Counted from the first letter of the stretch, positions 18,537 to 27,811 are shown. The stretch is 64,000 bases of DNA from Paguma larvata (GCA_030068075.1 CM057841.1:35195030-35259029), one strand, 5' to 3'. Numbers and translations: made by a program. The notes: generated from the letters alone by a model not told the origin.

Positions 18537-21437
18537 CAAAACAGATTTGTCCTCATACAAAAATTACAGATAAGGACAAGCTGCAAAAAAGTGCAATCCA
18601 CCCTGGTAGTCTCCATAACCAGAGGCCGAGTCTCACGATGCCTCGTCTGTCAGACACCGGATATTGGTTCTCACTCTTGCCTTCTTCCTCCAGAGACCAA
18701 TGAGTCAAGCTCTGGTAAGCTAATGAGCCTTAAAAAGAACACCTGTAAGGCCTTTTGATGTCTGACCCAGCACCTCCGGGGGCCCAAGTAGTGGCTTCCT
18801 CGGGGTTCTTACCCACCTAGTCAGAATGTCTCCTGGGGTCATCTCTTTATCTGGCCAGATATATTTGATGATAATGATGGCAGTGACGTACCAGGTGCCC
18901 ACGACGCTCAAGAAGCTGTCAGAAAGAATGGTTTGAGTTTCCTCTTCCCCAGCCCCCACTGCCCTCTCTCTGATTCCACCCCAGGGGTAATCTACCCTCA
19001 GCTCTAGTGACCACAGCGTCTATTGAATAAATCAGGAGACTATTCCAAAGAAAGATTCAAAAAATGGAAGAGAAATAAGCTTTAGAGGGGTGCCTGGCTG
19101 GCTCAGTCGGAAAAGCGTGTGACTCTTAATCTTAGGGTCGTGAGTGTGAGTCCCACGTTGGGTGTGGAGATTACTTGAATAAACTTATTAAAAAAAAAAA
19201 AGAAATAGGTTTTAGAGAAACCGGTCACAGCGTGGAGGGAGCTGGACCCCCAAGAGGGGACCCGACAGACATTTCTGACCATTAGGAAACACACTGGGTC
19301 AGCTCCACGGCTCAGAGGTCTGGGCTTCCAAGCAAATTGTTTCTTCCATCAGTGCAGCCCCCACCTGGTAACTGCTGCAAGCAGGGCCTTTGAGAACTAG
19401 GAGGCAAAAGGGTTGAAGATTCAACTACTGGGATCTCAACATTAAAGGGGACCTTGGAGACAGCCGAGTGTGGCCCTGTCAATTATGGATCACAGGAAAC
19501 GGCTCAGAATTACACAGCTTTTCAGACCCTGAGCCAGGAAGCCAGTCCTCTCTCCCTTCAAACTAAGCTGCATGGAAGATGGCGCCAGGCTTGACAATTC
19601 CAAATGATCAAAAATCCTATCCTCCCTGGGAAAGCCAAGGCCCCGGCCTGGAAGCTGCCTTTGCATTCCTGATGATCACCTGTCCCTTCTCTGACAACGA
19701 CATTTGGAACAGAATCTCTCACTGATGCAAAGGGCCACTGCCCCCCCCCCCCCCCCCCTGCCAAAAGCAGACACAAAAGGAAATCTTATGCTGGGAGCCT
19801 TGTGAGCCATGGTCCACGCTGCCTTGCCCATTTCTGCTGCCCCAGAAAGAGAGGGGTTCTCCAGCAGTGCCTGGGCCTTCAGCTGTCTGTGATTAGAGCT
19901 TCTGTCTGGCCTGGGTTGGGGGGGCCCTCCGAACCTGGCATATTTCTGGAAGCCGATCTCTCTGGGGATGGAAAGAGGCAGGATGAAGAGGAAGGCAGTG
20001 AGGCTGATAGTGAACTTTCGGTCTGTGTACCAGGAGCCGCCACTGGCCCCCTCAGGCTCCTTTGCCATCACAGCTATAACTGCACAGGGAGGAAGGAGGG
20101 AATGTCATGCCAGGCTCCTGCAGGCTGCGGCCCTCCTGCTCTGCTGAGCCTCAGGGCCTCCATCTGTCTAATGGGCTCAGCAGCCAGGAGGGAGGATCAT
20201 CAGAACGCTGACCCCAGGCCAGGCTTTGGGCAGGTGTCCGTGCCCATTCCCTCCACCCAGGATCCCCAGGGCCAAGGGGCAGGGATGAAGTAGGTACTGA
20301 GGGGGAACCTCACTCTTGTCTTGTTGGTCCCCGATGATGATGAGGAAGGCGATGCAGGTGCCGAAAGTGTAGATGGCAATGGTCACCTCACACAGCACAC
20401 CCGTCAGCTTGCCACACACGGCCCACACCACCTCCTGGTAGGTCCTCTCATTGCTGGCCTGGGAGCAGTAGGCCAGGATGACGAGGCCACTGATGATGAA
20501 GACCAGCATGCCCTGCGGGCAGGACAGAGCCACGGGGTGTGGGACAGGCCTGGCAGCAAAGGGCAGCCTGGTCTATGCTCAGCATTTAGTAGGCCAGTAC
20601 CCAAAGCCAATTTGGTAAATAAATCTCATCTTGTAGGCAACTTTATCAGATTGCTGGAGGCTGCCGAGTTGAGATTTTCTTTAAAAACAGAAGAAGTTTT
20701 CTGGAAAATTTCAAGTATACACAAGAGTAGACAGATGGTATCATGAACCCCCATGCACCCATCACTCAGCTTCAAAAATAATCAGTTAAAGGCCCATGTT
20801 GTTTCCTTCTCCCACTCTGGATTACGCTGAAGGAAATACAAGCTATCAAATCATTTCACCAGTAAATATTTCAGCCCTGCAGTTCTAAAAGATAAGGGTC
20901 CACTTTTTAAACATAAACTACAAAATTATTAAATATGCAGCCAATGTCCAAACATCCCCGACTGCTGGGAAGCCTTCTGAAGCCTCATCTAGGCTCAGAG
21001 GAAAGAAAGCTGGGATCGATTAGTAATGTCTGCCACGTGTGAGGGTGGGAGCAGTGGTAGCCTGTGTCACTGACTGACTATCCCTGAAGCAAAGCCTCCC
21101 TTCCAAGGTAAAGAACCCAGACCCAACACCTGAGCTGCGTTTCTGCCCTTACGGCCAGCACACTCACCATCTGCAGTGTGATGCCGGCTGCCACGCCCCC
21201 TGCAGTGCTGAAGGCTGCCGGGAAGTTGAGCAGCCCTGCACCTAGGCAGGCATTGACGACGATGAAGATGGCCCCAATTGTGGAAGTGGTGCCTCTGCCC
21301 AGACCCTCAGGAGAGGCCTCCCCTTCACTCTTGGGGGCTGTGTCCACGCAGGGACTCTGCAGCAGACGGGCCCGCTCCCCGGAGTCCGTGCTCAAGCCCC
21401 ACTCGCCAAGGTCATTGTTGATGCTGACCTGGGCCAT
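12858..21437 (-). CDS. SLC38A7: SLC38A7 / SNAT7, lysosomal amino-acid (glutamine) transporter, complete, 10 coding exons
   Basis: The coding sequence joins 21437-21168, 20512-20314, 20079-19935, 18915-18817, 18224-18167, 17958-17844, 16473-16326, 15935-15736, 14900-14846 and 12960-12858. All introns are GT-AG and all phases agree, giving 463 residues; I recall 462 for human, the extra one lying in the [10 protein letters not shown] loop. The start ATG is followed by MAQVSINND and a polar N-terminus of about 50 residues, then TM1 with the family signature [13 protein letters not shown] (61-73) and about eleven hydrophobic segments in all, ending FVDLLA-stop. In the APC/SLC38 family this member sits in the lysosomal membrane and exports glutamine and asparagine released by proteolysis. 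Introns 6 and 7 contain L2 relics; intron 9 contains SINEs, L1 and microsatellites. The upstream noncoding exon is inferred, not certain. Confidence 0.97.
13021..13112 (+). repeat. (TG)n / (TATG) / (TA)n / (CATA)n compound microsatellite
   Basis: TG units at 13021-13047, then TATGTATG, ATATATATATA and CATACATACATA to 13112, in SLC38A7 intron 9 near the terminal-exon acceptor. Confidence 0.93.
13383..13598 (+). repeat. CAN-type SINE, near-consensus
   Basis: GGGGCGCCCGGGTGGCTCAG start, box A and box B intact-looking, CTGA duplication at 13479-13486, AAAATAAAATAAAG tail. AAAGTGCAG flanks both ends as target-site duplication. Confidence 0.92.
13790..14700 (+). mobile_element. Old L1 3' part (sense), split by a SINE
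   Basis: ACTAACCCAAATTTAAAAG, GGCAGGGGTGTGGAGAACAG and later L1M-like 3' sequence, interrupted at 13904-14113. No open frame. Confidence 0.5.
13904..14113 (+). repeat. CAN-type SINE
   Basis: GGATGCCCAGTGGGCTCAGT start, missing the AAGCGTCCGACTTC part; tail AAAATAAATAAATGTTAAAA and A-run. Confidence 0.88.
14846..14900 (-). other. SLC38A7: SLC38A7 coding exon 9 (residues 412-429)
   Basis: This 55-bp exon encodes [18 protein letters not shown] between acceptor TTCCAG and donor CAG|GTAAAG. It is an intracellular acidic/basic linker between the last two membrane segments. Confidence 0.94.
15455..15600 (+). repeat. MIR-type relic in SLC38A7 intron 8
   Basis: GTTAAGAGCATAGGCTGTGC and TTTAACCTCCTCACATCTCC follow the MIR pattern. 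Confidence 0.5.
15736..15935 (-). other. SLC38A7: SLC38A7 coding exon 8 (residues 345-411)
   Basis: It encodes [20 protein letters not shown], the basic RERRRRV turn, then [20 protein letters not shown] and the segment ending FIFVFP. The donor CAG|GTGTGC is weak at +4. Confidence 0.95.
16326..16473 (-). other. SLC38A7: SLC38A7 coding exon 7 (residues 296-344)
   Basis: It encodes [20 protein letters not shown], then [20 protein letters not shown] and PILHFCGR. The acceptor is TCCTCAG and the donor GCG|GTGAGC, phase 2. Confidence 0.95.
16620..16800 (+). repeat. L2 relic in SLC38A7 intron 6
   Basis: CAGAGCTTCTGCCCTAACC and ATTCAGGTCGCAGCTCCGGT resemble L2. Confidence 0.5.
16882..16917 (+). repeat. 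(TTTG)n microsatellite
   Basis: Seven to eight TTTG/TTGT units. Confidence 0.93.
17220..17640 (+). repeat. L2 relic in SLC38A7 intron 6
   Basis: GGCATTTCCCGCCTCTCTGT, CTAGACTGTCAATTCCAGG and GCACTTACTAGGCACTGAC are L2 3'-end features. Confidence 0.6.
17844..17958 (-). other. SLC38A7: SLC38A7 coding exon 6 (residues 258-295)
   Basis: It begins [12 protein letters not shown] after acceptor GTAACAG and carries the TM segment [19 protein letters not shown]. The donor is CAG|GTGAGT, phase 1. Confidence 0.95.
18167..18224 (-). other. SLC38A7: SLC38A7 coding exon 5 (residues 238-257)
   Basis: This short 58-bp exon encodes [20 protein letters not shown]. The acceptor is TCCACAG and the donor CAG|GTGCCG, which lacks the usual +4 A and +5 G. 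Skipping it would shift the frame. Confidence 0.94.
18330..18450 (+). repeat. MIR-type relic in SLC38A7 intron 4
   Basis: CCATTTCACAGGTGGGTAAA and GGGATTCAAATCCAGAATTT mark a MIR core. Confidence 0.6.
18499..18534 (+). repeat. Poly(A) tract (poly(U) in the SLC38A7 pre-mRNA)
   Basis: An uninterrupted A-run of about 35 bp in intron 4. Confidence 0.95.
18817..18915 (-). other. SLC38A7: SLC38A7 coding exon 4 (residues 205-237)
   Basis: It encodes [20 protein letters not shown] and [13 protein letters not shown], entered through acceptor CTGACAG. The donor AG|GTGGGT leaves the split arginine codon that the next exon completes. Confidence 0.95.
19088..19201 (+). repeat. Short, older-type CAN SINE
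   Basis: GGTGCCTGGCTGGCTCAGTC start, TTAATCTTAGGGTCGTGAG, AATAAACTTATT then A-run; lacks the CT-rich body, as in the older carnivore subfamily. Confidence 0.85.
19741..19758 (+). repeat. Poly(C) run (poly(G) on the gene strand)
   Basis: Eighteen consecutive C bases in SLC38A7 intron 3. Confidence 0.95.
19935..20079 (-). other. SLC38A7: SLC38A7 coding exon 3 (residues 157-204)
   Basis: It begins [11 protein letters not shown] and includes the lumenal loop ASGGSWYTD and the segment [19 protein letters not shown]. It ends FQKYA plus AG. The donor AG|GTTCGG departs from consensus at +3 and +4. Confidence 0.94.
20314..20512 (-). other. SLC38A7: SLC38A7 coding exon 2 (residues 91-156)
   Basis: It begins [10 protein letters not shown] after the acceptor CCCGCAG and ends GDQQDK plus one base. 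It carries TM2-TM3 and the conserved [13 protein letters not shown] loop. The donor is GTGAGG, phase 1. Confidence 0.95.
20690..20970 (+). repeat. Old L1 3' relic in SLC38A7 intron 1
   Basis: AATTTCAAGTATACACAAGA and CCCCCATGCACCCATCACTC are typical of L1M 3' ends. Confidence 0.55.
21168..21437 (-). other. SLC38A7: SLC38A7 coding exon 1 (residues 1-90)
   Basis: It encodes the cytosolic N-terminus and TM1, ending in TLQM. The donor is ATG|GTGAGT, phase 0. The ATG context GGGCCATGG has G at +4. The 5' boundary of this exon (an acceptor somewhere around 21455-21530) was not resolved. Confidence 0.95.
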
Positions 21438-21589
21438 GGCCCTTGGAGCCCTCTTCCCACGGGGTCTGTGGACTCTGCCTCACAACCACATCCTCTGGGC
21501 AGCTGGAGGGCAGCACCAGCCTGTCTGAGACTGTTATCTAGGAGGCCTGTGAGCTCTGGCTCTTCTCAGCCTAGATGGGAGAGACAAGC

Positions 21590-21700
21590 ACTACTGTTAT
21601 CCTGAGATGGGCACAGAATGCTGAAACAACATTCCTAAGGTCAGACGGCCGAGATTCAAACCCAGGTGTACCTCTGTGCAGAACTCTGCATTTGGATGCC
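21590..21700 (+). repeat. MIR-type relic
   Basis: TTCCTAAGGTCAGACGGCCG and GAGATTCAAACCCAGGTG resemble MIR. Confidence 0.5.
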
Positions 21701-22466
21701 ACGTGTAGGGTGGCAGAGACAGAAATATATCTGGTGTAAATCTGCTTGCTTGGGGCTTACAGACGCATAGGTAAATAAGATGTAAACATAAGAGAGGAAT
21801 ACTGACGCATCAGCACTACAGAGAGGCTACAGTCCTGTCGGGCGGGAGTATCCTGGACATATCTTATCTCATTCAGTCCTTACCACAGTGGTCACAAGGG
21901 TCAGAGAGATCCTATCATTGACCCAGGGTCACATACCAGCAGAGCAGGATTTGGATCTAAATCTATCTGGCCTCCCAGCCTGTTTCCACATCACAGGGTT
22001 GCAAGAGCAGCCTTCACCTAGAAGTGTGGGTATTTCAATGTATTACAGTCCAACGTATTGCCCTCTGGCCCAGAGTCTAAATTCTGGGTAGCTTTCAAAG
22101 CCGTTGAAAATTCAAGGCTAACTCTCACTCTTCTCCCTCGTGACTGACCTAACCACTGCCTATCAGAGAGGAAACCCTCTGACGACCTCAGCACACTGAG
22201 GGGTTTAGAATGGCTGCGGAACCCCCCCATCCCCGGGGTAGTCAGATGCTTCTCACTGCTTCTCCTGGTGATGGTTGAGCAAAGGTGGGAACCGTACACT
22301 CATGAGAAGGAAAAAGGAGTTTGGATGCTCTCAGAAACCTGTCGCCAAGTATGCAACCAAAGGACACAGCTCCAGAGGAAATATCTCTCTGCTGGCTCCA
22401 AGTCCAGAAAGATCAGATGCTACAGCGCTTCCTCTTGCGCAACCTGTTACTCAACCAGTAGCACAG

Positions 22467-22565
22467 CCAAAAAAAAAAAAAAAAAAAAGAAAAGAAAAAA
22501 AAAGAAAGAAAAATCAAAGCTGTGAGTAGTGGAGGCAGAGTTCTGGGCTCCTAGGTTTCCAGCAC

Positions 22566-22612
<47 letters not shown>
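22467..22612 (+). repeat. A-rich tract and (GA)n microsatellite
   Basis: A/AAAG-rich run 22467-22516 and about 22 GA units at 22569-22612, in the 5' intron of SLC38A7. The GA frame creates spurious open frames on both strands. Confidence 0.93.
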
Positions 22613-22614
<2 letters not shown>

Positions 22615-23523
22615 CCTGCAAAGTGAGCGCTCCACGAGCTGTGAGACCCGCTCCTCCACCCTGCTCACATCTCCGACACAAATGTCTCTGTACTGGTCCA
22701 AGATCTCTCAGCTCTCCTTCCCTGCGAAGTCCCCGGTTCCGTTGTCTCCACCTTACCTTCCGCTTCCGCCTGATGGACTACGGTGGAGGGTGTGTTGCTC
22801 CTTACAGCTCCTTCTTGCTCCCCAAAGATCTGGGATCGGATTTTCCTCACTTCCCTCTCTGGCTCCAATTTCTTCTTCCTCAAGACTTTATCTAAAATCT
22901 GCTGTCAGCGGAGAGAAGAGTGAGCTGTTTCTGCGCTGGTCAGCAGAGCGTCAGCAGCTCTGACGCTAACTCCATAATGGAGCACCAGATCAGATAGGGG
23001 AACGGCCCAGGGAAGGAAAGAGGCTAGACTAATGTCACAGCACATAGTCGGCAGAACCAGAAGACTGACGTGCGCAGGCTCAGGCCAGAGCTGTAACCAT
23101 CGCAGCAGGCCCCCTCAGACCCCAACCGCAGCGGGTTCCCAGTCCAGTTTGAGGCTGGATCCCAGAAATACGCAGGCTGGGCTGCCCTGGGAGGTGGGTT
23201 AGGGCGCACCCCGCTCGGAGGGGAAGATCCCCAGCCCCGAAACGAGGCGAGTGGGCTGCGGTGAGGTAAGCTAGGAAGGCGCTCCAGGACTCGATCCGGG
23301 CCTAGCACTAGGTGGAAACAGTCTGAGCCACGGCGCGGCAAAGCCGGTCCTCTTGAGGGCTGGTGGGGGCCAGAGGACGCCGGGCTTCGGAGCCCTGCAG
23401 GGAGTGGGCAGGGCTCTACGACAGCGCGAGTCCGAGACTTAAGGCTTCCACCCTCCGCGCCTCCACCGCCTCCACCGCCTCCCACCTACCTAAGGTGCTT
23501 CCCACCCGAGCCGGCGGCAGAGA

Positions 23524-23546
23524 CACGTGAGCCAGGGTCACATGAC
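23524..23546. promoter_or_regulatory. Two MiT/TFE-type E-boxes: CACGTG and M-box GTCATGTGAC
   Basis: CACGTG lies at 23524-23529 and GTCACATGAC (GTCATGTGAC on the gene strand) at 23537-23546, starts 13 bp apart. TFEB/TFE3/MITF bind GTCACGTGAC (CLEAR) and TCATGTGA (M-box) elements. Presence of the motifs is seen; binding is inferred from SNAT7 being a lysosomal protein. Confidence 0.55.
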
Positions 23547-23574
23547 AGCTAGGACTCAGGCGGGCCGCGGGACA

Positions 23575-23590
23575 CGCTGGGGGTTGTAGT
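23575..23590 (-). promoter_or_regulatory. ZNF143/THAP11-like promoter motif
   Basis: The gene strand reads ACTACAACCCCCAGCG, close to the ACTACAA-TTCCCAGC motif common just upstream of CpG-island start sites. It supports placing the start site slightly below 23575. Confidence 0.45.
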
Positions 23591-23697
23591 TTTCCGCAGA
23601 CTTTGGTCTTGGTTGGCACTGGTTCTCTGAATCCTCAACTCCACAACATTGCCTCCAGCCACTCCGCTCCCAGCCCACCATGCTTATCCTGTTAGTT

Positions 23698-23916
23698 TTT
23701 TATATATGTTTATTTTTTAAGATTACTTATTCTTGAAAGAGAGAGAGAGAGAGAGACAGAACATGAGCAGGGAGGGACAGAGAGAGAGGGCGACAGAGAA
23801 TCCAAAGCAGGCTCCAGGCTCTGAGCTGTCAGCACAGAGCCCAACATGGGGCTCGAATCCTCGAACCATGAGATCATGACCTGTGAGATCATGACGGGAG
23901 CCACCCAGGCACTCCT
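23698..23916 (-). repeat. CAN-type SINE next to the SLC38A7 promoter
   Basis: Reverse copy; GTGAGATCATGACCT is repeated near its end and part of the tRNA region is lost; end GGGAGCCACCCAGGCACTCC. It lies about 60-110 bp upstream of the inferred start region. Confidence 0.87.
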
Positions 23917-24518
23917 GTCCTGTTAGTTTTAATCCTGGTCGCTTAGCCAAAGCGAAACACTCCTCCTTCCTCCTAGGAAGAGCATTAGGAGCTTTGGTGT
24001 CTTTGCCAGTCCCGTGAATCCAGCAAAAGCAATTTGACCTCATCATCCTCCTGTGTCTGTCTCTCTCCCCGCCTTCAGGCCCACAACCAGTGACCTTGGA
24101 GTTTCTTTCACTGACAGTGAGGGAACACTTTTACCTACTTGAGCTGTGTGATCTTTCCTGTGATCTGAGTATTATTCATGGCCGTAACCTCAGGGCCTAG
24201 ATGGTAAAACAGTTTCTGAGCTATCTGGTTACTCATGTACAAAATATTTGTTGAATGAAGGAATGGGTGTCCAGAGTCCTGGCTTCTGTTCCTGGCTGTG
24301 TGCGACACTTGCGGGTTGTCATGTAATCTTTGCCATTCCAATGTCCTTGGTCTGCAGGAGCACAGAATATGCCGTCCGCTCCATGTATCTGTCCATGCGT
24401 CAAAAATCCCCATTGATGAGGGAACATGGGGAATGCTGCACAACCAAAGTCATCTTTAACTAAAATTTTTATTAAGATCGCTGTAGATTCATATGCAGTT
24501 ATTATAAGAAATAATTAT
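23917..24518. other. Gene-free intergenic stretch
   Basis: No repeat or gene recognised between two SINEs. Confidence 0.4.
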
Positions 24519-24703
24519 GGGGGTGCCTGGGTGGCTCAGTCGGTTAAGCGTCTCTTAATTTGGCTCAGGTCATGAGCTCATGCTTGGCGAGACCTAGCCC
24601 TGAGTTGGGCTCTGTGCTGACAGTGCAGAGCCTGCTTGAAAGTCTCTTTTTGCCCCTCCCCCCTTGCTCCTGCTTTCTCTCAAATTAAATGAATAGACTT
24701 AAA
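24519..24703 (+). repeat. CAN-type SINE (first of three head-to-tail)
   Basis: GGGGGTGCCTGGGTGGCTCA start; body lacks the long CT tract; tail AAATTAAATGAATAGACTTA abuts the next. Confidence 0.88.
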
Positions 24704-24930
24704 AGGGGCACATGAGTGGCTCAGTCAGTTAAGCAACTGACTTTGGCTCAGGTCATGATCTCACAGTTCATGGGTTCGAGTCCCCTGTCAAGCTCTGTGC
24801 TGAGAGCTCAGAGCCTGGATCCTGCTTCTTCTGTGTCTCCATCTCTCTCTGCTCCTCCCCCACTAATGCCCGCATGCATGCGCTTTCTCTCTGTCCCTCA
24901 AAAATACACGTTAAAAAATACTAAAAACAA
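24704..24930 (+). repeat. CAN-type SINE (second of three)
   Basis: GGGGCACATGAGTGGCTCAG start; tail AAAATACACGTTAAAAAATA. Confidence 0.88.
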
Positions 24931-25094
24931 TCATGGTTGTGAGACTGAGCCCCACGTAGGGCTCTGCACTGAGCATGAAGCCTGCTTAAGATTCTCTCTC
25001 TCTCTCTTTCTCTCTCCCCTCCTTCCCCCCCTCCTCCACTGTCCCTCCCTGGCTTGGGCATGCATACCTTCTTTCAAAAAAAAAAAAAAAAAGA
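24931..25094 (+). repeat. CAN-type SINE, 5'-truncated (third of three)
   Basis: Begins at GGTTGTGAGACTGAGCCCC in the middle of the tRNA part; TCTC-rich body, A-run at the end. Confidence 0.83.
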
Positions 25095-25645
25095 ACATGA
25101 AAACTTTTGTGTACTATTTACCCCATTTCCCTCAATGGTGACATTTCGTAAAACTACAGTACAATGTCACAACCAGGATATTGACATTGACATAATCCAC
25201 CGATTATACACAGATTTCCTGTTATATTTATAGTTCCGTATTTATGTTTAGGTGCATATTTAGTTTCTTTTATAATTTAATCACAGGTGTAGGGTTTATA
25301 CATCCACATCATATACAAGGTAGAAACATTTCCATCTCCACAAGGATCCCTCCCGTTATTCTTTTATAACCATACTCACCTCCCTCAAGTCAGGCCCCCC
25401 TTCCATAATACCCGTAACCACTAATCTATTCTCCATTTCTAAGTTTGTCATTTCAAAAATGTTACATAAATGGAATCAAACAGTCTGCAAGTTAGGACTG
25501 GTTTTCTGTACTTACCATAATTCCCCAGAGACACATCCAAGTTGTTGTGTAAGTTTTATCATTGAGTAGTATTTCATGGTGTGTATGTACCAGTTTGTTT
25601 AATCACTTGCTGAAGGATATATGAGCTGTTTGAAAGTTTTTTGTT

Positions 25646-25749
25646 TTTTTTTTTTTAATTTAAGAAATCGCTACACCCAACAGGGTCTCGAACTCAACCC
25701 TGAGATCAAGCGTCCCATGCTTTTCTGACTGAGCCAGTCAGGCACCCCT
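25646..25749 (-). repeat. Older short CAN SINE
   Basis: Poly-T, GGGTCTCGAACTCAACCC, end GAGCCAGTCAGGCACCCC, without the CT-rich body. Confidence 0.8.
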
Positions 25750-26037
25750 GCAAGTTTTTGAACCAAATAACTTTATTGAGCTTCATTATGCATTTTACCA
25801 TAAAATCCACCATTTTAAAGTGTCCAATACAGTGGTGTTTACTATACTGAGTTTTGCAACCTACCCAATCTCAGAGCTTTGTCATCACTCTCTCAAAAAC
25901 TCTGTAATCATTAGTAGTCACTTTCTACACTTTCCCATAAGCCCTTGTAAACCACAAACCTGCTCTGTGCTTCTATGGAGTTGCCCAGTCTTGCCATTTT
26001 CTAAAAATAGATTCATATGTGACTTTCTGTTGAATAT

Positions 26038-26229
26038 ATGTTTTTAAATGTTTATTTTGAGAGAGAGAGAGAGAGAGAACGAACAAGTGGAGGAGGGGCA
26101 GAGAAAGATGGAGACAGAGAATCCCAAAAAGGCTCCGTGCTGCCAGCGCACTCACAAACCATGAGATCATGACCTGAGCAGGAACCAAGAGTCAGACGCA
26201 CTTAACCAACGGAACCACCCAGGCATTCC
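26038..26229 (-). repeat. CAN-type SINE
   Basis: Reverse copy with GA-rich body, end GGAACCACCCAGGCATTCCC. Confidence 0.85.
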
Positions 26230-26233
26230 CCGC

Positions 26234-26330
26234 CTTTTTAAAAGTAGGCCCCACACCCAAAGTGTGGCTCAAACTCATGACCCCTGATATCAAGAGTCGG
26301 ATGCTCTACTGACTGAGCCAGGCAGGTGCC
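26234..26330 (-). repeat. Older short CAN SINE
   Basis: AGTAGGCCCCACACCC, TCAAACTCATGACC, end GAGCCAGGCAGGTGCCC. Confidence 0.8.
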
Positions 26331-26587
26331 CGTGACCTTTTTTTTTTATATATTAGAAAAGAGCAATTTTTTAAAATAATACAAATTATTTAAGGCAAAA
26401 GTGGACATAATCATAAGTGATCCTGAAACAGAGAAAGAACATTTAGGATTTTTAGATACATCCAAATAACATCCACCTCAGACAGAGACTGACATATCTG
26501 ACCTTCTTATAACATATATTTTGCCTTCTTTCACTTAGCATACTGTTTTCACCCATGTTGGAGAATATATTAGTACTTCATTCCTTT

Positions 26588-26653
26588 AAAATTTTTTTTT
26601 AATGTTTATTTTTAGGAGGTAGAGCATAAGTGCAGGGGGAGGGGAAGCGGGAA

Positions 26654-26705
<52 letters not shown>

Positions 26706-26832
26706 ATTTCAAGCAGACCCCACATTGTCAGTGCAGAGCCCAATGAGAGGATCGAACTCACAACTCAGGTTGTGAGATCATCACCTGAGCCAAAGTCAGA
26801 CACTTAATAGACTGAGCCACCCACGTGGCTCC
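26588..26832 (-). repeat. CAN-type SINE with expanded (GA)n
   Basis: Reverse copy; about 22 GA units at 26659-26702; end GAGCCACCCACGTGGCTCCC. Confidence 0.88.
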
Positions 26833-27322
26833 CTTCATCCCTTTTTATGCTGATTAATATTCTGTTGTAGGGCTATTCCACGTTTAGTTTTTTCATTCAC
26901 CAGTTGACTGGATATTTATATTGTTTCTACATTTTGGCTGCTGTGAATAACAGTGCTATAAACACTCACATACATTTTTGTGTGGATGCATGTTTTCATT
27001 TATCTTGGGTTTATCTTGGGTATTTACCTAGTAGAATCCTGGTTTAAATGATAATTCGTATGTTTACACTTCTGAGGAACTGCTATACCATTTCCCAAAA
27101 TAGCTGTACCATTTTACATTCCCATGAGCAGTGTATAAAGTTCCAATTTCTCCACATCCTTGAGAACTTTTTTTTTTTTTGGTTATACGCATCATAGTGG
27201 GTATGAATGTATTCGCATTGTGGTTTGGATTTGCATTTCCCTGATGTTAGCATCTTTATATGCTTATTGGCCATTAGTATGTCTTTTCTGGAGAAATGTC
27301 TATTCAGACTCCTTTCTGAGTT

Positions 27323-27549
27323 ATTTTTTTTTTTAATTTTTTTTAATGTTTTTATTTATTTTTGAGACAGAGAGAGACAGAGCACGAGTGGGGGAGGGGC
27401 AGAGAGAGAGGGAGACACAGAATCTGAAGCAGGCTCCAGGCTCTGAGCTGTCAGCACAGAGCCCGACGCGGGGCTCGAACTCACAGACAGCGAGATCATG
27501 ACCTGAGCCGAAGTCGGACGCTCAACCGACTGAGCCACTCAGGCGCCCC
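27323..27549 (-). repeat. CAN-type SINE, near-consensus
   Basis: One of the cleanest copies in the window: intact body and tRNA part, end GAGCCACTCAGGCGCCCCC, long T-rich tail. Confidence 0.93.
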
Positions 27550-27555
27550 CCGAGT

Positions 27556-27766
27556 TATTTTTTTTTAACTTTTTTTTTTTAGCGTTTTTATTTTATTTTT
27601 GAGAGACATAAAGACAGAGCGTGAGCAAGGGAGGGGCAGAGAGAGAGGGAGATACAGAATCTGAAGCAGGCTCCAGGCTCCAAGCCATCAGCACAGAGCC
27701 CAACGCGGAGCTCGAACTCACTGAGCTGAAGTCGTCTGCTCAACCGACTGAGCCACCCAGGCGCCC
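27556..27766 (-). repeat. CAN-type SINE with small internal deletion
   Basis: Directly follows the previous copy; lacks about 20 bp around the GAGATCATGACC segment; end GAGCCACCCAGGCGCCC. Confidence 0.9.
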
Positions 27767-27811
27767 TTCCTTTTCAAGTTATTAACTGGGTTGTCTCTTT
27801 ATTATTAAAGT

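Larger units (their letters stand above)
23060..23640 (-). promoter_or_regulatory. SLC38A7: CpG-rich promoter region and probable noncoding first exon of SLC38A7
   Basis: CpG dinucleotides are dense here and scarce on both sides. Reading the minus strand, a segment ending CCTTAG|GTAGGT (exon edge near 23490) would make a good noncoding first exon spliced to the ATG-bearing exon 2 kb away. The region holds CACGTG (23524-23529), GTCACATGAC (23537-23546) and an ACTACAA-CCCCCAGCG element (23575-23590). There is no evident TATA box, as usual for a CpG-island promoter. The start site itself is inferred. Confidence 0.7.

Noticed and set aside
22447..22963. Open frames with Arg-Glu or Ser-Leu repeats
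   Set aside because: They are translations of the (GA)n microsatellite.
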